DNA of 64,000 bases, from the NCBI GenBank assembly GCA_041946965.1, contig JBHGBM010000030.1, positions 1 through 64,000 on the forward strand, read 5' to 3'. Source of the DNA: JBHGBM01 sp041946965. Lineage in GTDB: Bacteria; Acidobacteriota; Terriglobia; Bryobacterales; Bryobacteraceae. The first letter of the stretch is position 1. The number at the start of each line of letters is the position of its first letter. The position numbers were made by a program, and so were the translations under genes. A model generated the notes under the pieces. It did not search any database. It was given only the letters and a program-made list of their open reading frames with translations, and was not told where the DNA came from. Shown piece after piece: positions 1 through 8,937 of the stretch.

Positions 1-917
1 ACCAGCAGCGAGATGCCCGCGATGCAGATCATGACGATGTTGAAGATGAACTGCGTGCGGCGCCGCTCTTCGAGCAGTCCGGCGGGCACCACGACGGTAA
101 AGTCGCCGGCATCCTTGTGGGTGGCGGCCAGGATGGCGCGCACCACGTTGGAGGTCTCGATGGAATCCGTGTTGGGGGCGACCTTCAGGTAGATGCCGTC
201 GATCTCGTCTTTCAGATAGCTGGTGTTGTCCTCGAAACGCCGCATCACGGTGTTGAGCGGCGAGATGATCAGGTTGTTGCGGTTGAGCGCCTGAAGGCCT
301 TCCACGTCGGTGTCTCCGCCCGCCTGAGGCGTCAGCACCCCGATCACCTGAAGCCACACGTCGTTGACCTTCACGTACTTGCCGACGGCGTCGTCATAGC
401 CCAGAAGGTTGACCTTGGCGGTCTCGCCCAGCACGCAGACCGGAGCGGAGCGCTCGTTTTCCTCGTGCGTGAAAAACCGGCCCGACACCAGCTTCAGGCT
501 GTTGATCTCCACGAAATTCGGCAGCACGCCGATGAGCTGGGGCGGCTCCTGGCTGGTCTTGGGCAGGACCTTCTGCGGCTTGAAACGCTTGCGCGGGGTG
601 GCCGAATCCAGTCCCTGCACGTTCTCCATGATGGCGCGGAAATCGCGGAAGCTCAGGCCGGGCGAGATGGCGCGGATGGCTTGCAGTTCGTTCCGGTCCA
701 CCGCCTCGCGCGCTTCCACGATGATATTATTGACGCCCAACTGGTCAATAAAGCTCATCATTTCTTTTTGCGCGCCCGCGGTAATGGAGAGCATGGCCAC
801 CACCGCGCCCACGCCGAAGATCATGCCCAGCATGGTGAGGAGGCTGCGCAGCTTGTGCGCCAGGAGGCTCGAAAGCCCCATGAACAGTTCCGGTAAGTAT
901 GCTCCCAGCCCGAACAT
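1..917 (-). CDS. MacB/FtsX-type ABC transporter permease (C-terminus beyond window)
   Basis: Inner-membrane permease subunit of a MacB-type tripartite exporter. About 305 N-terminal residues are present. They show a short cytoplasmic start, a first membrane helix at about residues 25-46 (LLTMLGMIFGVGAVVAMLSI), then a long periplasmic MacB-PCD-like domain. The second helix begins just before the window edge. No ATPase domain precedes it, so the ATP-binding subunit must be a separate protein that is not in view. The ATG overlaps the TAA of the upstream adaptor by one base (TAATG), so it belongs to the three-adaptor operon. Substrate unknown. Confidence 0.88.
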   Translation of the reverse strand, partial: MFGLGAYLPELFMGLSSLLAHKLRSLLTMLGMIFGVGAVVAMLSITAGAQKEMMSFIDQLGVNNIIVEAREAVDRNELQAIRAISPGLSFRDFRAIMENVQGLDSATPRKRFKPQKVLPKTSQEPPQLIGVLPNFVEINSLKLVSGRFFTHEENERSAPVCVLGETAKVNLLGYDDAVGKYVKVNDVWLQVIGVLTPQAGGDTDVEGLQALNRNNLIISPLNTVMRRFEDNTSYLKDEIDGIYLKVAPNTDSIETSNVVRAILAATHKDAGDFTVVVPAGLLEERRRTQFIFNIVMICIAGISLL

Positions 918-2869
918 TACTGTTTTCCTCCCGCCGGCATGGCGCCCATGGGGTTCCCGCCGCCGCCTTTCTTTTCCTCCGCGCCCTTCTTGCCGCCGCT
1001 CTTCTGCTTGGCCATCGGGTCGGTCATGGCGATGGTCTCTCCCGGCTTGACGCCGCCGGCCAGCACCATGATCGATTCGCTGCGCTTCACCAGTTGCACC
1101 TCGCGCGGCTCAAAACGCTTGTTGTTCTGCACGTAGACGATGGACTTGCCGTCCTTCTCGAACACCGCCTGCGCCGGCACGTGCAAGGCGTTGGGGATCT
1201 TCTCGACAATGATCTCGACGTCGGCGAGCAACCCCGGCCGCAGCAGCGCCTGCAATCCCGAATCCTCCTCGGGAGGGGCGGGCAGCTTGGCGTTCTCGCG
1301 GTCCGCGTCGCTAAACTGGCCCGTTGACGGCGAGCGGAACATCTCCATGGGGTTGCCCGGCGCGCCGGAACCGCCCTCGCTCCGCCGCCTGCCGCCGCGG
1401 CCCTCTTCGCCGCCCTTTTTGGAGTCGCCGCCCTTTTTGGAGTCGCCGCCGCGGCCCATGGCCTCGCGCACTTTGGCCAAGGCCGCCTGCCGTTCCTCGG
1501 GACTCAGGTCGGCGGGATTCTTTCCGCCCAGGGCCTTCTGGAAGGCTTCCCGGAACTTCTTTTGATCTTCGGCGGACATGCTGCGGCCCTGCCGGCCTTC
1601 ACCGCCGCCGCCCCGGCGCGCGCCGCGGCCCTCACCGCCTGCGCCGCCTTCGCCGCCCGCGCCGCCTTCGCCGGCCGGCCCGGCCTGCATGCCGAAGGCG
1701 CGGCCCTCGCCGCCCTGGCCGGGACCGCCCGGCCCGCCGCCGAACATCATCATCGGGCCGCCTCCGCCACCGAACATCGAGGCGGAAGGCGGGGGCAAAT
1801 TCTTCTTGGCGTTGACAGCGGCCTGCGCCATGATCTTGTCGATCTCGCTCGCTTTCACGCCTAGTGCGGCCATCAATTGCCGCATGTCGATGGAGAAGAT
1901 CACGTCGAACTTCTTGGCCGGGTCGCCGGAAAACACGTTGGCGCTAGCCGTCCCGCTCATGCCCTTGATCTTGCCGCGAAAGGTCTTCTCCGCCACGGCG
2001 TCCAGGCTGATGGTGACTTCCTGCCCTTCGTGCAGGTTGGCGCGGTCGAGTTCGCCCACCTTGGCCACCACTTCCAGTTCGGAGAGGTCCAGAACGTCGG
2101 CAATGGGCATACCGGGCTGCACGGTGTCGCCCTCGCGGATGTCCGGCACCTGCTGCCCGAAAATCATGAACCCGCCGCGGTTCTGCTTGATGGCCACCAA
2201 CCCGGTCATGGGCGAGAGCAGCTTGGTCTGAGCGATGCGCAACTTTTCGCGCTGTACGTCGATCATGCTCTTGTTGCGCGTCTCCTGGAGCACGGCGAGC
2301 GAAGCCAGCCCCTGCTCCTTGCGCGATTTCACGTCGCTTTCGAGCTGCTTGAGCCGGCGCTGCGCCTCTTCGAGCGAGAGCACGTTCTTGCGCGCGTCAA
2401 TGGCCGAGATCAGCGGGTTGCGCTGCACTTCGAGCTGCGCCCGCCGCACGTTGTAGCGGGCCTGGAGCAGAGAGACCTGGTCCTGGTTGTCGCGGATGGC
2501 CAGATCCGCCTTGGCCTTGCGGATCTGCTCGTCGATCTGCTCTACCTCGAGCAGGGTTTCTTCCAGGGCGGCGCGCCGTTCCGAGTCGTCGAACTCCGCA
2601 ATCAGGTCCTTCTCCTTGGCGAGAGCGCCCATGGGCGCCAGCCGGGTCACCTGCACCGTACCGAACAGGTTGGGCGCGGTCAGGGTCACCGAGCGGACGG
2701 CGCGCAGCTCGCCGCGCGAATAGGCGCGGATAACGACGTCGCCCTTGCGCACCTTGGCGACGGCGATGTGCTCCTGCCGCTCGGGAAGCGACTTGATGAA
2801 ACGGTATCCGTACCACGCCCCCGCGAGCAGGATGAGCAGACCGATTGTGCGGAACAGTATCTTTTTCAT
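917..2869 (-). CDS. HlyD/MacA-family periplasmic adaptor with glycine-rich insertion
   Basis: Membrane-fusion protein that would link an inner-membrane transporter to an outer-membrane TolC-like channel. It has an N-terminal anchor (residues 5-25), a lipoyl half at 60-95, a coiled-coil hairpin at about 100-215, the second lipoyl half (SPMTGLVAIKQNRGG, about 219-233) and beta-barrel segments after 240. Residues 355-540, between barrel and C-terminal domain, are a Gly/Glu/Arg-rich stretch holding a short predicted helix and a repeated KKGGDS. At 650 residues it is much longer than a usual adaptor (about 350-450). It is the third adaptor of the operon and overlaps the permease start. The family call is firm; the role of the insertion is unknown. 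Confidence 0.88.
   Translation of the reverse strand: MKKILFRTIGLLILLAGAWYGYRFIKSLPERQEHIAVAKVRKGDVVIRAYSRGELRAVRSVTLTAPNLFGTVQVTRLAPMGALAKEKDLIAEFDDSERRAALEETLLEVEQIDEQIRKAKADLAIRDNQDQVSLLQARYNVRRAQLEVQRNPLISAIDARKNVLSLEEAQRRLKQLESDVKSRKEQGLASLAVLQETRNKSMIDVQREKLRIAQTKLLSPMTGLVAIKQNRGGFMIFGQQVPDIREGDTVQPGMPIADVLDLSELEVVAKVGELDRANLHEGQEVTISLDAVAEKTFRGKIKGMSGTASANVFSGDPAKKFDVIFSIDMRQLMAALGVKASEIDKIMAQAAVNAKKNLPPPSASMFGGGGGPMMMFGGGPGGPGQGGEGRAFGMQAGPAGEGGAGGEGGAGGEGRGARRGGGGEGRQGRSMSAEDQKKFREAFQKALGGKNPADLSPEERQAALAKVREAMGRGGDSKKGGDSKKGGEEGRGGRRRSEGGSGAPGNPMEMFRSPSTGQFSDADRENAKLPAPPEEDSGLQALLRPGLLADVEIIVEKIPNALHVPAQAVFEKDGKSIVYVQNNKRFEPREVQLVKRSESIMVLAGGVKPGETIAMTDPMAKQKSGGKKGAEEKKGGGGNPMGAMPAGGKQ
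1412..1447 (-). repeat. two exact tandem copies of an 18-bp unit inside the adaptor gene
   Basis: The unit gccctttttggagtcgcc occurs twice in direct succession (1412-1429 and 1430-1447). Read on the minus strand it encodes a repeated Gly-Asp-Ser-Lys-Lys-Gly hexapeptide. Eighteen bases keep frame, so copy-number change would lengthen or shorten the low-complexity insertion without breaking the gene. Confidence 0.85.
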
Positions 2870-2917
2870 GAAATCCGGCTATTGCCGCCCATGGCGCCGG
2901 CCGCGGGCGGCCTGTCG

Positions 2918-4216
2918 CTACAGTTTTTTCTTTGCCCGCTTGGCCGCCTCGATCGGATTCTCGAGCGTCACGAGTTCCCCTTCCGAGAGGCCTTTGAGCA
3001 CCACCATATCCTCTTCGTTGCGCTTGCCGACCGCGATCTGGCGCGCCACAAACTGCTGCCCGCGCTGGATGTACACGGCGGGTTTGTCATTCTGCGTGAA
3101 GCTGGCTCGCACGGGGATGAGCAGCGCGTTCGGGTCGCGCTCGATGATCACCTCGGCCGTCGCGCTCATGCCCGGCCGGAGCCGCGCATCCAGGTTCTTG
3201 AGCGTCGCCCGCGCCGGGAACGTCTTCTCCGAAGTTCCCCCGCCGCGATAGATCAACTGGGCGATGGGACTGATCCAATTCAGATCCGCGAGGAACTCCT
3301 TTTCCGGAATGGCGTCCACGCGGATGCGCACCTGCTGGCCCAGCCTCAGCTTGCCGCGGTCCACCTCGTCGAGCTTCAGGTCGATGTGCATCTCGGAGAG
3401 GTCCGGGATTTCGGCAATCGCCGCGCCGGTCCAGGCGCGGTCGCCTTCCTTGAACGGCGGCGGCGACTGGCCGAAGGAGCCGCCCGAGCGGAAGTTCGGC
3501 AGAATGTTCACGATCCCGTCGATGGGCGCGCGGATCACCATCTTGGAGAGATACCCTTTGGCCAGCTCCATGTCGCGGATGGTCTTGTCCTTGCGCTGCT
3601 GAAGGCGGTCCAAGTCCGCCTCCTGCGAGATCTTGCGCGAGTCGATGGTGGTCTTCACCTGCTTGAGGTCGCCTTCCGAGACGGTCACGTCGATGCGGTA
3701 CTTGGCGCCCTCGATCTCGCTCACGATCTCGGCCTTGCTGGCGTCGAGCTTGGCGCGTTCCAGGTTGTACTCCGACTGCATCAGCGTCATCGCGTCCGAT
3801 TCGTTGGCGATGCGGTGCGTGGCCTTGGTCTGGACGATTTCGCTATCGGCGGTGCGGACGCTGGTGGAGCGCTCGATGTAGTTCTGCTCCTGCTGGACGG
3901 CGTCGAACTCCACCACCACGTCACCCTTCCGGATGGCTTTTCCGGACTCGGCCAGCGTGACGATGCGCGGGTCGGGCACCTGCGGCGCGGTGAGGATGAT
4001 GGAGCGCGTGCTCTTGATTTCGCCGCGCGTCCGCACGCTGATGATGAAATCGCCGCGGCGCACACGCGCCACCGGCACTTCCACCTCGGTGGTCCCGGTA
4101 TAGTGATAGGCGGCGTAAACGCCGCCCGCGCCGGCCAGACCCAACACCACCCAGGTGATGATCCGCCTCTTCCTGGAAACTTTCAGTAAACGGCCTTTTC
4201 GTAAATCCTTCGACAT
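2918..4216 (-). CDS. HlyD-family periplasmic adaptor protein
   Basis: Second of three consecutive membrane-fusion proteins, 432 residues, the normal size for the family. It has a membrane anchor at about residues 19-40 (IITWVVLGLAGAGGVYAAYH), a first lipoyl half near 75-105, a coiled-coil hairpin rich in Glu, Lys and Arg to about 220, the second lipoyl half (IRAPIDGIVNILPNFRSGG), and barrel and membrane-proximal domains ending in a Lys-rich tail. It lies 40 nt after the first adaptor and 48 nt before the third, same strand, so co-transcription is likely. No low-complexity insertion is present here, unlike its two neighbours. Confidence 0.88.
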   Translation of the reverse strand: MSKDLRKGRLLKVSRKRRIITWVVLGLAGAGGVYAAYHYTGTTEVEVPVARVRRGDFIISVRTRGEIKSTRSIILTAPQVPDPRIVTLAESGKAIRKGDVVVEFDAVQQEQNYIERSTSVRTADSEIVQTKATHRIANESDAMTLMQSEYNLERAKLDASKAEIVSEIEGAKYRIDVTVSEGDLKQVKTTIDSRKISQEADLDRLQQRKDKTIRDMELAKGYLSKMVIRAPIDGIVNILPNFRSGGSFGQSPPPFKEGDRAWTGAAIAEIPDLSEMHIDLKLDEVDRGKLRLGQQVRIRVDAIPEKEFLADLNWISPIAQLIYRGGGTSEKTFPARATLKNLDARLRPGMSATAEVIIERDPNALLIPVRASFTQNDKPAVYIQRGQQFVARQIAVGKRNEEDMVVLKGLSEGELVTLENPIEAAKRAKKKL

Positions 4217-4256
4217 GCGATTTCCCTGCGGTCGAAAACTCCCCGGCTGGAATGTG

Positions 4257-5990
4257 CTACGTCTGCGGGCGTTCGATCGCCAGAACGTCCCCTTTCCTCA
4301 GCCCCGAGCGCACCGCCACCATGATGTGATTCTCGAGCCCTAGGTCCACCTGCCGCCGCACCCAGCCGTTACCCTGCTTCACGAACACGAACGGAGAATC
4401 CCCCCCGGCCCGGAATACGGCCTCGCGCGGCGCCAGCACCGCGTTGGACTCGGACGAAATCACCACGTCGGCGCTCGCCGAAAGGTCCGGAATGACGCGA
4501 GGGTCCATTCTATCCAGCTTCAGCCTCACCGGAATCTCGCGCACGTAGCTGGCGCGGAAACCGCCCGGCTTGGTCATGGCCCCGATGCCGATCACGGTGG
4601 CCGGCAGTTCCAGGTCCGGATAGGCGTCCAGGCGCACGCGCGCCTTCTGTCCCAGCCGCAACAGCTCGCTGTCGGCCTGATTCACGCTCGCATTCACCAC
4701 CATGGAGCTCGGATCCACAATGGACATGAAGAACATGCCGGAATAGACCTGGTCGCCCTTCTGGATCTGGGCCTGCTCACCGCCGTGCCGGTGCAAAGAC
4801 TGCATCACCACGATCCCGTCGATGGGCGCCTTCATCAGCATGCGATCCACGTTGTTGGTGGCGCGCTGCAACTCGATTTTGGACTGATTGTGGTCGATCT
4901 GGAGCGCTCTAAGCTGCGCCTTCTGGCCTTCATTGAAATCGTTCACTTCCGTGAGAATCTGCTTGTAGCGGGCCTGAGCCTCCTCGGCGAACAGGCGCAG
5001 GCGCTCGGAGTCGATCGCGGACCGGACCTCGGTGGTCTTCATGTCCAGGTTGGCCTTATCCAGGTCCGCCTTGGCCACCAGCAGCAACTGGTCGTGGGCC
5101 TGCCGCGCCACGGCGAGATCGGCCTGAAGCTTCTTGATGTTGGATTCGTGCTGCGTGACCGACGCCTTATAGTCGTCCAGGCGGAGCAACTGGTATTGCC
5201 GGTCGAACTCCGCCACCACCTCGCCCTTCTTCACGAAGGAACCCGGTTTGGCCACTTCCAGCAGCACAAGGGTGAAGTCGCTGCCGCCGCGCGGCCCGCC
5301 GCCCCCGCCGCCCCGCATGAGGCTGCCCGAGGTGGATCCCAGGTCGGCATCGCCCACCGGGCTCGAAGAGCGGGAGGAGCCGCCGGAGGAACTGCGGCCG
5401 GCGCGCGCGCTGGAAGTCACCGCCGAACGGTTATTGCTCACCCGCGCGCCGCGCGAAGAACCGCTGCTGCCGCCGGCAGCCGCCGCATCCGTGCCGCCGC
5501 TCGAGACGGCCGCGCCGGAGATGGTGCTGACAATGCTGCTGGCGGAGGTCGAATTGGTCGCCGAACTGACTCCCGAGGAACCCATGCTGGTGACAGCGAC
5601 CGTGGTAACTCTCATGCTGGGGCTGCTGCCTCCGTCGCGACCTCGCCCGCTGTGGCTGCCATGAAGTTGCGGGGCCATGATGGCGGCGAACCTCTCGGCC
5701 GAAATCGTTCCGGAAAGACGCACGGTACGGTGCAGATCTCCCGCCACCACGACGGCCGTACGGATGACCGCCGCGCCGCCGCCTCCACCCTTCTTCTGGG
5801 CGGCCGGCCGGGTTCTCAGAAACACCGCGCCCGCCGCCAGAGCCACCACGACGAATGCGGCGGAAATCAGCAGGAACACCTTACGCGGCCTGCGCGGTCC
5901 GGGTTGGACCACGGCCGGACGTGGCGCCGGAGAAACGGGTGATGTTGCCGCCGAGGGATCCGGCGCTGAAGCACTGCTCATCGAATGCAC
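4257..5990 (-). CDS. HlyD-family adaptor with Ser/Gly-rich insertion in the lipoyl domain
   Basis: First gene of the adaptor-permease operon, 577 residues. A Pro/Ala-rich cytoplasmic tail precedes a membrane helix at about residues 38-58. The first lipoyl strand (about 80-109, ending APQL) is separated from the second (LLEVAKPGSFVKKGEVVAEF, about 243-262) by roughly 130 residues made almost entirely of Ser, Gly, Ala, Thr and Arg. A coiled-coil hairpin (about 270-395) and the second half (KAPIDGIVVMQS) follow, then barrel domains. Met4 is an alternative start. The operon runs toward the permease at the window start; divergent scpA lies across a 213-bp gap. Confidence 0.85.
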   Translation of the reverse strand: MHSMSSASAPDPSAATSPVSPAPRPAVVQPGPRRPRKVFLLISAAFVVVALAAGAVFLRTRPAAQKKGGGGGAAVIRTAVVVAGDLHRTVRLSGTISAERFAAIMAPQLHGSHSGRGRDGGSSPSMRVTTVAVTSMGSSGVSSATNSTSASSIVSTISGAAVSSGGTDAAAAGGSSGSSRGARVSNNRSAVTSSARAGRSSSGGSSRSSSPVGDADLGSTSGSLMRGGGGGGPRGGSDFTLVLLEVAKPGSFVKKGEVVAEFDRQYQLLRLDDYKASVTQHESNIKKLQADLAVARQAHDQLLLVAKADLDKANLDMKTTEVRSAIDSERLRLFAEEAQARYKQILTEVNDFNEGQKAQLRALQIDHNQSKIELQRATNNVDRMLMKAPIDGIVVMQSLHRHGGEQAQIQKGDQVYSGMFFMSIVDPSSMVVNASVNQADSELLRLGQKARVRLDAYPDLELPATVIGIGAMTKPGGFRASYVREIPVRLKLDRMDPRVIPDLSASADVVISSESNAVLAPREAVFRAGGDSPFVFVKQGNGWVRRQVDLGLENHIMVAVRSGLRKGDVLAIERPQT

Positions 5991-6203
5991 ACCCTCCTTC
6001 CAGCCCGCGCTGGGGCAGTCTGGCAGCCTATCGAAAAAGAAATGACGCTTTTCCGTCTCCCAAGGTTAGCTGGTCCCAAGAAAAAAGCGCACCCTCGGTC
6101 AACCTGTTGTAAATACATACTTTCCCAGTCTTCACGGCGGCTGTCAAGCGGCCTTTGCCTCCCGGTTTTTCTGTCCCGGTCCACCGTGTTATGGTGGATA
6201 CCA

Positions 6204-6989
6204 GTGTCCGGCCCGTTAAACGTCCATCTTGAGCAGTACGAAGGCCCCCTCGACCTGCTGCTGGATCTCATCCGCAAGCAGCAGATCGACATCAAGGATA
6301 TCCCCATCGCCACCATCACGGCGCAGTACCTGGACTACATGGAGAAGGCCCGGGAGATGGACATCGAGCTGGGGGCCGAGTTTGTTTACATGGCGGCGAC
6401 CCTGATTCATATCAAGTCGCGCATGCTGCTGCCGAGGGATCCGGCGCTGGAGGTGGAGACGCCCGGGGAGGATCCACGCCAGGAACTGGTGGAGCGGCTG
6501 CTCGAGCACGAACGCTTCAAGAACGCGGCGGAAATGCTGCAACAGAAGCGCCTGATCGAGGAAAACGTCTGGTCGAACCCGCAGATCAAGGATTTCGCCT
6601 CCGATGACGAGGACCCCGGGCTCGCCATCACGCTGTTCGACCTGGTGAAAGCCTTCGGCGAACTGCTGGAACGCGCCAGGAACCGTCCCGTGTACGAGAT
6701 TGCCGAGGAGGATGTCACGGTGGCGGACATGATCATGCACCTGAAGTGGCATTTCGACCGGGTGAAGGAAGACGAGCCGGTGTACATTCTCCGCATCTTC
6801 GAGCGGCAGCGCTCGCGCCGGGCCATGATCGCGATGTTCCTGGCGGTGCTGGAAATGGTCAAGATGCAGGCCGTCACGGTAGCTCAGAAAGACCTGTTCG
6901 GCGAGATCGCCCTGGTGAGGCACAAGTTGTACGAGACCGTGTTTGCCTCCGGAGAGCCGATCAGCGCCATCGAAAAAGATTACAGCTAG
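6204..6989 (+). CDS. scpA: segregation and condensation protein A (ScpA kleisin)
   Basis: Kleisin subunit that bridges the SMC heads in the bacterial condensin SMC-ScpAB. The N-terminal helical domain is typical (YEGPLDLLLDLIRKQQIDI, near residues 9-27), followed by the family's conserved stretch on alternate sides of residue 70 (AATLIHIKSRMLLPR), and a C-terminal winged-helix region. I chose the GTG at 6204, giving 261 residues and starting just before the conserved block. An in-frame GTG at 6186 is possible, and a longer reading frame extends upstream without family similarity. scpB starts 2 nt after the stop. Confidence 0.93.
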   Translation: MSGPLNVHLEQYEGPLDLLLDLIRKQQIDIKDIPIATITAQYLDYMEKAREMDIELGAEFVYMAATLIHIKSRMLLPRDPALEVETPGEDPRQELVERLLEHERFKNAAEMLQQKRLIEENVWSNPQIKDFASDDEDPGLAITLFDLVKAFGELLERARNRPVYEIAEEDVTVADMIMHLKWHFDRVKEDEPVYILRIFERQRSRRAMIAMFLAVLEMVKMQAVTVAQKDLFGEIALVRHKLYETVFASGEPISAIEKDYS

Positions 6990-6991
6990 GC

Positions 6992-7819
6992 ATGGAAGAA
7001 CTGGAACCCCCCACCCCCGAACCCGTCGAGGAGGACGCGGCCTCGCTCCCCGAAAGCCCCGCCGCCGCGGTGGAGGAGCAGCCCGTCAGCGCGGAAGACC
7101 TGCTGGCGGAAGCGCCCGCCGAAGCACCCCAGGTTTCCCCCGAGGATGCACAACTCAAGGCGGTGCTGGAAGCCATCGTCTACGTCACCGACGAGCCGCT
7201 CACTCTGGCCCAGATCGCCGGCGCGCTAGGTGAGCCGCAAGATCGCGTGGACCGGCTTCTGAACGAGTTGATCGCCGAATGCGAGCGGCCGGAGCGCGGC
7301 GTCACGGTCCGGGAAGTGGCCGGCGGCTACAAGATGACCACCAAGCCGGAGCACCACGACGCCGTCCGGAACTTCGTCAAGAGCCTCAAGCCGCCGCTGA
7401 AACTCTCGCTTGCCGCCCTGGAGACGCTGGCGGTGATCGCCTACAAGCAGCCGGTCACTGCCCCGGAGATCATGGAGATCCGCGGCGTGCAGGGCGCCGG
7501 AGTGCTGAAGACTCTGCTCGACCGCAAGCTGATCGCCGTGGCCGGCCGCAAGAACGTCATCGGCAAGCCGATGCTCTACAAGACCACCAAGGAATTCCTG
7601 ATCCAGTTCGGCCTCAAGGATCTTTCCGAGTTGCCGACGCTTAAAGAATTCGAGGAAATCGGAAGATTGGCCCTGAGCGAAAGCGAGCCCGCTCCGGCTG
7701 AAACCGGACCGGCCGCGCCGGAAGCGGCCGCGGAGCCCGAGCCCTCCCCCGAAACCGAAACCGAAACCGCGCCGGCCGAACCGGTCCCGGACGCTCCCCC
7801 CGAAGAACCGCAGCAGTAA
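6992..7819 (+). CDS. scpB: segregation and condensation protein B (ScpB)
   Basis: Partner of ScpA in the SMC complex; acts as a dimer that clamps the kleisin. The first 45 residues are an acidic Pro/Glu/Ala-rich tail. Two winged-helix domains follow at about 50-125 and 130-210, with signature segments LKAVLEAIVYVTDEPLTLAQ and SLAALETLAVIAYKQPVTAP. The C-terminal 60 residues are again acidic and low complexity (Glu/Pro/Ala/Thr). The reading frame is open upstream, inside scpA, but the ATG at 6992 sits 2 nt after the scpA stop and is the natural start. The next gene starts directly after its stop, so translation is probably coupled. Confidence 0.94.
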   Translation: MEELEPPTPEPVEEDAASLPESPAAAVEEQPVSAEDLLAEAPAEAPQVSPEDAQLKAVLEAIVYVTDEPLTLAQIAGALGEPQDRVDRLLNELIAECERPERGVTVREVAGGYKMTTKPEHHDAVRNFVKSLKPPLKLSLAALETLAVIAYKQPVTAPEIMEIRGVQGAGVLKTLLDRKLIAVAGRKNVIGKPMLYKTTKEFLIQFGLKDLSELPTLKEFEEIGRLALSESEPAPAETGPAAPEAAAEPEPSPETETETAPAEPVPDAPPEEPQQ

Positions 7820-8539
7820 ATGCCTGAAGAACGGTTGCAGAAAATACTCTCGCGCGCCGGCGTGGCGTCGCGCCGCAAAGCCGAGCAGATGATCCAGGAA
7901 GGGCGCGTGACGGTCAACGGCAAGGTGGTCGCCGAACTGGGGGCCAAGGCCGATCTCGACCGCGACCACATTAAAGCCGACGGCCGTCTCCTGCACGCGC
8001 CCAAACGCCTGGTCTACATCGCCATGAACAAGCCGGACGGCGTAGTCACCACCGTCGCCGACCCCCAACGACGTACCACGGTCATGGATTTGCTCAAGGG
8101 TTTAAAGGAGCGCGTGTATCCCGTGGGGCGGCTGGACTATCACAGCGAGGGGCTGCTGCTGCTCACCAATGACGGCGAACTGGCCAATGCCCTGATGGCC
8201 AAGGCCACCCACGTGCCCAAGACGTATGTGGTGAAGGCCAACGGCACGCTTACCGCCGAGCAGGAGCAGCAGTTCCGCGAGGGCGTTCCGCTAGGCGGAA
8301 AACGGACCGCTCCGGCGGGATTGCGCCTCGTGCGCCGGGGCCAGAATTCCTGGTATGAAGTGCGGCTTTACGAAGGACGCAAGAACCAGATCCGGCTCAT
8401 GTTCAAGCACTTCGGACTGCTGGTGGAGAAGCTCAAGCGGATCGCCATCGGAGGGCTCGACCTCGGCAGCCTGAAGCCCGGCGAATACCGCCACCTGGAC
8501 GCGCGCGAGGTGGAACGGCTGAAACGGGAGGCGAGATGA
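7820..8539 (+). CDS. rluB: RsuA/RluB-family 23S rRNA pseudouridine synthase
   Basis: Converts a uridine in large-subunit rRNA to pseudouridine. An S4 RNA-binding domain occupies the first 60 residues (LQKILSRAGVASRRKAEQMI), followed by the catalytic domain with the family motif containing the nucleophilic Asp (GRLDYHSEGLLLLTNDGEL, about 103-121) and the C-terminal RKNQIRLMF segment. At 239 residues it is standard RluB size. It directly follows scpB, a scpA-scpB-rluB order found in many bacteria. The RluB rather than RsuA assignment rests on this context. Confidence 0.9.
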   Translation: MPEERLQKILSRAGVASRRKAEQMIQEGRVTVNGKVVAELGAKADLDRDHIKADGRLLHAPKRLVYIAMNKPDGVVTTVADPQRRTTVMDLLKGLKERVYPVGRLDYHSEGLLLLTNDGELANALMAKATHVPKTYVVKANGTLTAEQEQQFREGVPLGGKRTAPAGLRLVRRGQNSWYEVRLYEGRKNQIRLMFKHFGLLVEKLKRIAIGGLDLGSLKPGEYRHLDAREVERLKREAR

Positions 8540-8937
8540 ATATTGCGGAACTGCTGGGCGCGGCGAGGACCATCGCGGTGGTGGGGCTTTCCAGCAAGCG
8601 CTACCGGCCCAGCTTCGGGGTTGCCGAGTACATGCAAAAGGCGGGATACCGGATCGTTCCGGTGAACCCGGCGGAGACCGAGGTGCTTGGCGAGAAGGCC
8701 TACCCGGACCTCGACTCGGTCCCCGTGCCGGTGGACATCGTGGATATCTTCCGCAGGCCGGAAAACGTGCCGGAGATCGTGGAAGCGGCCATACGGGCCG
8801 GCGCCAAAGCCGTGTGGATGCAGGAAGGCGTCATCCACGAGCAGGCCGCCGCGCGGGCGCGCGAAGCGGGCCTCGAGGTGGTCATGGACCGGTGCATTCT
8901 CAAGGAGCACCGGCGGCTGGCCTACTTCACTCGATGA
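8536..8937 (+). CDS. CoA-binding domain protein (YccU family)
   Basis: Small Rossmann-fold protein of 133 residues, related to the N-terminal CoA-binding domain of succinyl-CoA synthetase alpha. The N-terminal block (TIAVVGLSSKRYRPSFGVAE) and the segment AKAVWMQEGVIHEQAA with the late VVMDRCILKEHRRL match the YccU family. No catalytic activity is established for the family. The ATG overlaps the preceding gene by 4 nt (ATGA). Its end overlaps the convergent symporter gene by 11 nt. Confidence 0.88.
   Translation: MNIAELLGAARTIAVVGLSSKRYRPSFGVAEYMQKAGYRIVPVNPAETEVLGEKAYPDLDSVPVPVDIVDIFRRPENVPEIVEAAIRAGAKAVWMQEGVIHEQAAARAREAGLEVVMDRCILKEHRRLAYFTR

Noticed and set aside
1877..4189. A 770-codon open frame on the plus strand antisense to two adaptor genes
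   Set aside because: The translation is His/Val/Leu/Arg-rich, typical of the complement of GC-rich coding DNA, crosses a gene boundary and lacks any family signature; the minus strand has clear HlyD proteins.
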